Assembly: GCF_024713975.1 (NCBI RefSeq)
Contig: NC_091095.1
Span: 4,066,001-4,130,000 of the forward strand
Source of the DNA: Paralichthys olivaceus
Lineage: Eukaryota > Chordata > Actinopteri > Pleuronectiformes > Paralichthyidae
Direction of reading: 5' to 3'
Length of the DNA: 64,000 nucleotides
This document shows, piece after piece, positions 60,757 through 64,000 of the stretch. Each line of letters opens with the position of its first letter. Positions within the stretch are counted from its first letter, which is position 1. The notes under the pieces are model-generated. The model had not been told where the DNA came from. It worked only from the letters and a program-made list of their open reading frames with translations, and ran no database searches. Made by a program: the position numbers and the translations under genes.

Positions 60757-62971
60757 GAGTCTGAATGCAACTTAACACAACTTTATTCTAATTTATTCTA
60801 AGTCACTGCATAAATCAAGAAAGCACTTTTTTTTTGATGGTGACATTTTGAATGTTTTATTTATTTTGTCATAATTTTTCTTAAATAACTGGTCGTGCGG
60901 CTTCTTGTCGCTAAAATCTGTTTTGTCATTTAAAGTCACTCTGTATGGTTATCTTATCTCCATGGTAACAGATGCAGGAGGAGAAACAGATGGAGAGGAG
61001 GAAGAAGATCGCGGTGGAGTTGTCGGAGCTCGTGGTTTATTGCCGACCTGTCCCCTTCAATGAAGACAGTAAGAATCTTCTCCTTTCGCTTCTTTATTTC
61101 TCTATCCACGCGTCTCATTTCCTCTTTAATCTGCTGCCGTGTGCAGAGATCGGCACGGAGAGGACGTGTTATCGGGACATGTCGTCGTTCCCGGAGACGA
61201 AGGCTGAGAAGTTTGCGACTCGCAGCAGAGGGAAACGCTTCCTGCAGTACAACCGCCGCCAGCTCTCCAGAGTTTATCCCCGAGGACAGAGGCTGGACTC
61301 ATCCAACTACGACCCGCTGCCCATGTGGCTCTGCGGCTCCCAGCTGGTCGCACTCAACTTCCAGACCCCAGGTCAGTGTGTGTGTGTGTGTGTGTGCGTG
61401 TGCTTGTGTGTTCTAAGATGTTACGATGCCTGGTGTGAATGTGCAACCGTTTCAGTCGTCTTGTTCTATGAAGGACAAACTTTCACAGCTGCTGAAATAT
61501 CTCTGCAGATAAACCCATGCAGCTGAACCAGGCGTTGTTCATGCTCGGAGGAGGCAGCGGCTTCGTCCCCCAGCCCGACATCATGAGGGACGACGCTTTT
61601 GACCCTTTCGACAAGGACTCGCTGCACGTGGAGCCAATCACCATCCAGTTACAGGTCTGATCATAGAGAACTAGTTCGGCCCAATAGTCCAATTAAATTC
61701 AGTTGAATTTACCAAAATGTACTAAGTTCTTTCTTGTTCCATCATCCCACCAAGTTTCATGGGAATTCATTCTGTGGATTTTGCATAATTCAAGTAAAAA
61801 TCCTGATCTCGGGCTGAATCAGCATAAGATTATTTTTGTTTGTTGATCTGAATCCACTTCCTCCGATTCCTTCAGGTGCTTGGGGCCCGACACCTCCCGA
61901 AAAACGGCCGCAGCATCGTCTGTCCCTTCGTGGAGGTGGAGATCTGCGGAGCTGATTACGACGGCTGCAAGTGCAAGACGGACGTCGTAGGTAAGACGTC
62001 CACCGACCGGAGGCTGATGCCACAGGGCCCCGGCTACATTCAGTCCTAACTGTCTCCTTCTCTCGTCCTCTCAGCCGATAACGGCCTGAATCCCGTGTGG
62101 GTGCAGAAGCAGTTTGTGTTTGACATCCACAACCCGACCTTTTCCTTCCTGCGCTTCACCGTCTACGAGGAGGACATGTTCAGTGACCCCAACTTCCTGG
62201 CACAGGCAACATATCCCGTCCGACTGCTCCGCACAGGTGAGCATTACACCTAACCCTCAATGTTGTTTAATTCATTATTCGTAAAGCAGGAGAAAGCTCC
62301 AGGTCTTTTCTGATCGTGTGGAGTTTGTGTTGATTTACGATGTGTTGTGTTATGTTGTGTTGTGTTGTCAGGTTACAGGAGTGTATCTCTGAAGAACAGC
62401 TACAGCGAGGAGCTGGAGTTGGCGTCACTTCTCGTCCACATTGAGATCGTCAATGCAAAGGTATGAAACATAATGATGGATCAAACTGAATTATTGATCA
62501 CTCAGCCGTACTCACACTCTTTAATCTGCACTGTGCTGCATCTCTTCATCCTCCTGCAGGAGGAAGACGACGAGAACTTGTACACGTCCATCCAGCTGCT
62601 GCGGGATCGAACCAGCGAGCTGTCGAACCAGGTGTCGGTCCTGGAGCGGTCGGGCTCGGCCGACCTCAGCTACCAGCAGAGTCTGGAGGAGCTGCGAGCG
62701 GCTCAGGATCAGCTGAGCGAGCTGGTGGAGGCTCGAAACCGCAGGTGACTCTCAAGACGCTCTTTACTAATACGTATTTATCTACCAAAATGTACAAACA
62801 TCTTGTCATTACAACAAGAAGTTATATCATGAAACTCACATGAAATGAATTAGGTGTGTCCACACTCACAGAAAATAAATAATTGAACACTTTTAATTTT
62901 CTATTTCCAGGCTGACGGAGAAGAAGAGGAGGGAGAAGCTGAGGCAGCAAGTGGCAGCAAAGCGCAGTTAA
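46136..62971 (+). CDS. plcg1-like: Phospholipase C gamma, PLCG1-like core with coiled-coil tail (complete)
   Basis: PLC-gamma hydrolyses PIP2 to IP3 and diacylglycerol below tyrosine-kinase receptors. Thirty-two exons join in frame (1313 aa): 46136-46397, 51797-51946, 52228-52321, 53630-53677, 54988-55072, 55170-55250, 55769-55803, 56206-56278, 56368-56463, 56540-56658, 56795-56880, 56999-57119, 57357-57525, 57639-57758, 57854-57961, 58073-58269, 58511-58711, 58797-58916, 59193-59376, 59600-59677, 59792-59895, 59973-60069, 60159-60225, 60519-60685, 60972-61068, 61147-61371, 61509-61654, 61876-61990, 62075-62236, 62372-62460, 62560-62744, 62911-62971. Order: PH (about 30-150), EF hands, X box (H346 in SSSHNT; YHGHT at 390-394), split PH, two SH2 ([18 protein letters not shown]), SH3 ([15 protein letters not shown]), Y box, C2. 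Y787, Y791 and Y799 match human PLCG1 Y771/775/783. The core is much closer to PLCG1 than PLCG2, but the tail from 1233 is not. Confidence 0.95.
47897..47985 (-). mobile_element. MITE-like element fragment, PLC-gamma intron 1
   Basis: It contains cccctggtggtggctggctg and tgttagcagatgggacatgg, matching the reverse orientation of the NAPRT intron 10 copy. The ends are missing. Confidence 0.6.
48508..48560. repeat. (CA)n microsatellite
   Basis: About 25 CA units in PLC-gamma intron 1, preceded by imperfect CACG units. Confidence 0.95.
48757..48795. repeat. (CA)n microsatellite
   Basis: About 19 CA units, 200 bp from the previous tract. The intervening sequence is pyrimidine-rich (tcc/ctc). Confidence 0.95.
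51285..51365 (+). repeat. Dispersed teleost repeat fragment
   Basis: ccaagtgtcatggaaatcta and gtgtaatcctgctgacaaac recur in degenerate form at about 18060-18125, 54400-54470 and 61735-61800, all intronic. Confidence 0.6.
52426..52555. mobile_element. MITE-like element, PLC-gamma intron 3
   Basis: The family terminus agactgtgagttaagatgg (from 52426) is followed by the core in reverse orientation (tctggtggctgcctttag, cctcctccatgttagtggat). The terminus-core arrangement differs from the NAPRT copies, as expected if both ends carry the same inverted sequence. Confidence 0.65.
53080..53280 (+). repeat. Dispersed teleost repeat fragment
   Basis: gaacatgatatctcaaaaac, gagggaatttcttaaatttt and tggttaaaggtcaaaggtca form the signature of a high-copy dispersed teleost sequence, here inside PLC-gamma intron 3. 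Confidence 0.6.
54290..54475. repeat. Dispersed repeat fragments, PLC-gamma intron 4
   Basis: ttccaccaagtttcgttgta and tttgcgtaatccaaacaaac match the family seen at 51285-51365; the block before them (catcgagatccatgag) may belong to a second fragment. Confidence 0.5.
55274..55312. repeat. (CA)n microsatellite near the PLC-gamma exon 6 donor
   Basis: About 19 CA units beginning some 23 nt after the exon 6 donor at 55251. Confidence 0.93.
55436..55560 (+). mobile_element. MITE-like element fragment, PLC-gamma intron 6
   Basis: agatggaggactcgtctcca and cacaaacatgaagccgatat resemble the left half of the element at 41369-41577. The right end is not recognisable. Confidence 0.45.
56540..57758 (+). 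other. PLC-gamma exons 10-14: catalytic X box
   Basis: These exons encode [48 protein letters not shown] and [19 protein letters not shown]. The catalytic histidines (H346 and that of YHGHT) and the Ca-binding Asn/Glu/Asp environment appear intact, so an active lipase is expected. Confidence 0.9.
57761..57810. repeat. (GT)n microsatellite at the PLC-gamma exon 14 donor
   Basis: The donor gtgagtgtgtgt runs straight into about 23 GT units, filling half of the 95-bp intron 14. Confidence 0.95.
58073..59895 (+). other. PLC-gamma exons 16-21: tandem SH2, tyrosine linker and SH3
   Basis: Exon 16 opens with a seven-asparagine run (codons aac, about 58079-58099), then the N-SH2 ([22 protein letters not shown]). 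Exons 18-19 encode the C-SH2 ([27 protein letters not shown]). Exon 20 is the regulatory linker [20 protein letters not shown], with all three PLCG1 tyrosine positions conserved. Exon 21 begins the SH3. Confidence 0.92.
60519..62460 (+). other. PLC-gamma exons 24-30: split-PH second half, Y box and C2
   Basis: These encode [20 protein letters not shown] (end of the split PH), [40 protein letters not shown] (Y box), [15 protein letters not shown]-type sequence and the C2 segment [20 protein letters not shown] through [18 protein letters not shown]. Confidence 0.92.
60703..60752. repeat. (CA)n microsatellite near the PLC-gamma exon 24 donor
   Basis: About 25 CA units beginning some 17 nt after the donor at 60686. 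Confidence 0.95.
62560..62971 (+). other. PLC-gamma exons 31-32: C-terminal coiled-coil tail
   Basis: Residues 1233-1313 form a charged, leucine-spaced helix-prone tail ([39 protein letters not shown], then basic [16 protein letters not shown]). The human PLCG1 tail, with its tyrosine motif before PFEDF, is not recognisable. Length, position and the opening pattern (E/D-rich, then LYxS) resemble the PLCG2 tail. Confidence 0.82.
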
Positions 62972-63100
62972 ATCCTCTCGTCCTCTAGAGGGCGCTGAAC
63001 TCAAACTGTGCCTGACTGAGTGGTGAAGTGACGCTTGATTTTCTACAGTGGCGAAATGCAATCCACCGATAACTGCAGGAGAGAGAACGCGTTCCCTCCG

Positions 63101-63106
63101 AATAAA
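63101..63106 (+). terminator. Candidate poly(A) signal for PLC-gamma
   Basis: AATAAACTGT lies 130 bp after the stop codon and is the first canonical hexamer. A second (gcaataaaat) is near 63308. Confidence 0.55.
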
Positions 63107-64000
63107 CTGTTGAGGCTTCCCAGCAGCGAGCTGTCGCTAACATCAGAGGAAGAAGAGACGAACACAAACATAAAAAACTCAGAAAACTTGAAATATAAAA
63201 ACAATCAGACTCAGGCTGAAACACACGATGAGTAAATTAGTAAATCACTTCTGTATTTTGCACGTACAGAAAATTGAATAATTGATTATTGATTAATCAT
63301 TTTCAGGCAATAAAATTTGCTGATTAATGCTTTTCTTCATCTTGTGCAATAACAGCAACAATTAGTCGATTAATCTAATTGTCAATCGTAGTGCTAAAGG
63401 CACTTTACACAGTGAGGTCGAGACCTTACAATATCATAGAGAAACCCAAGCACTTTGCTAATATGAAGAGGACAAACTACCCTCACAACAAAAAAATATA
63501 CCAGGTGAAAAATAAATCAATCCCAAAATTAAATTATCTGCTATTTTGAATTTCAGTTCCTCCAGGAAATCGCAAATTTCACTGATCAATGCACAGTCGA
63601 GATACAGTATGTAGAGAACATCAACCGATCTCACAGCTAAAATCTGCAAAATCCTCAAAACTCTGATCTGGGAGGAAGCAGAAGTAGATCTTTGCAACGG
63701 TGGTGGAACGCAAACACACCAACGACATCAGTCATAGATCAACACTTTTCTCCCTTACCCAACAGTCCCATTCATTTCAATCGACCTGCTCCACGTCACA
63801 GTCGGAGATCTCAGTCTGAGATCCACGACTTATTCTCTGGGGAAATATCAGTAAAAAGTCAGAAAATACAACAGGAAAGAAAGTGATGAAAAATACAAGA
63901 AAATTAAGATAAATAAAAATATGGATCAGATCCGATTTAGGATCGAAGGGAGAAGAAAACTCAGGTTTCACTAGAGGAAGAATCAAATCCTCCTGATATG
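63107..64000. other. Region downstream of PLC-gamma; no gene recognised
   Basis: AT-rich sequence with a dispersed-repeat-like block at about 63255-63390 (attgattattgattaatcat, ttagtcgattaatc). Open frames to the right edge show no family resemblance. Confidence 0.5.

Noticed and set aside
46136-62971. Calling the lipase PLCG2 because of its coiled-coil tail
   Set aside because: Split PH, SH2, linker and Y-box segments match PLCG1 far better; only the tail is PLCG2-like.
1-64000. Search for CRISPR arrays, phage or bacterial defence systems, rRNA and tRNA genes
   Set aside because: The window is vertebrate nuclear DNA; the tandem repeats are microsatellites or minisatellites without spacers, and no RNA gene of these kinds could be supported by eye.

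Overview
The window is a stretch of ray-finned (teleost) fish nuclear DNA. It has compact introns with GT-AG boundaries, dozens of (CA)n/(GT)n microsatellites, degenerate dispersed repeats of kinds common in teleost genomes, and a vertebrate-specific gene set. I rebuilt five complete coding regions and the 5' part of a sixth by matching splice sites, codon phase and family conservation. All exon sums close in frame.

Layout. (1) 8642 to 3469, minus strand: the start codon and first 11 coding exons (341 codons) of a divergent tensin, closest to tensin-3, covering the PTP-like and C2 domains. The rest is not found and probably lies off the left edge. (2) 13843 to 28828, plus strand: a complete 17-exon PHLPP-type phosphatase (1716 aa), PHLPP1-like in sequence. 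(3) 32449 to 31033, minus strand: a 3-exon MARVELD3-like tetraspan junction protein (279 aa), convergent with PHLPP. (4) 34007 to 35082, plus: a 3-exon UPF0598 (C8orf82-like) protein (236 aa), divergent from MARVELD3. (5) 36593 to 42689, plus: a 13-exon nicotinate phosphoribosyltransferase (556 aa). (6) 46136 to 62971, plus: a 32-exon phospholipase C gamma (1313 aa), PLCG1-like through the core but with a PLCG2-like coiled-coil tail.

How the genes relate. Three encode signalling or scaffold proteins acting near the plasma membrane: tensin at focal adhesions, PHLPP dephosphorylating AKT/PKC, and PLC-gamma hydrolysing PIP2 downstream of receptor tyrosine kinases. MARVELD3 is a tight-junction protein. 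NAPRT makes NAD from nicotinic acid, and the UPF0598 protein is an uncharacterised, possibly mitochondrial, neighbour. They are not an operon; each has its own promoter.

Most interesting points: the PHLPP and PLCG genes look like PHLPP1 and PLCG1, yet the PHLPP gene sits beside MARVELD3, which neighbours PHLPP2 in human, on the same chromosome arm as PLCG2; this hints at a cryptic ancient paralog block. The PLC-gamma tail has replaced the PLCG1 tail. A MITE-like element with terminal inverted repeats occurs twice inside NAPRT. CA/GT repeats sit against many splice donors. A 42-bp minisatellite lies next to the NAPRT start. I found no prokaryotic-style system, CRISPR array, rRNA or convincing tRNA.
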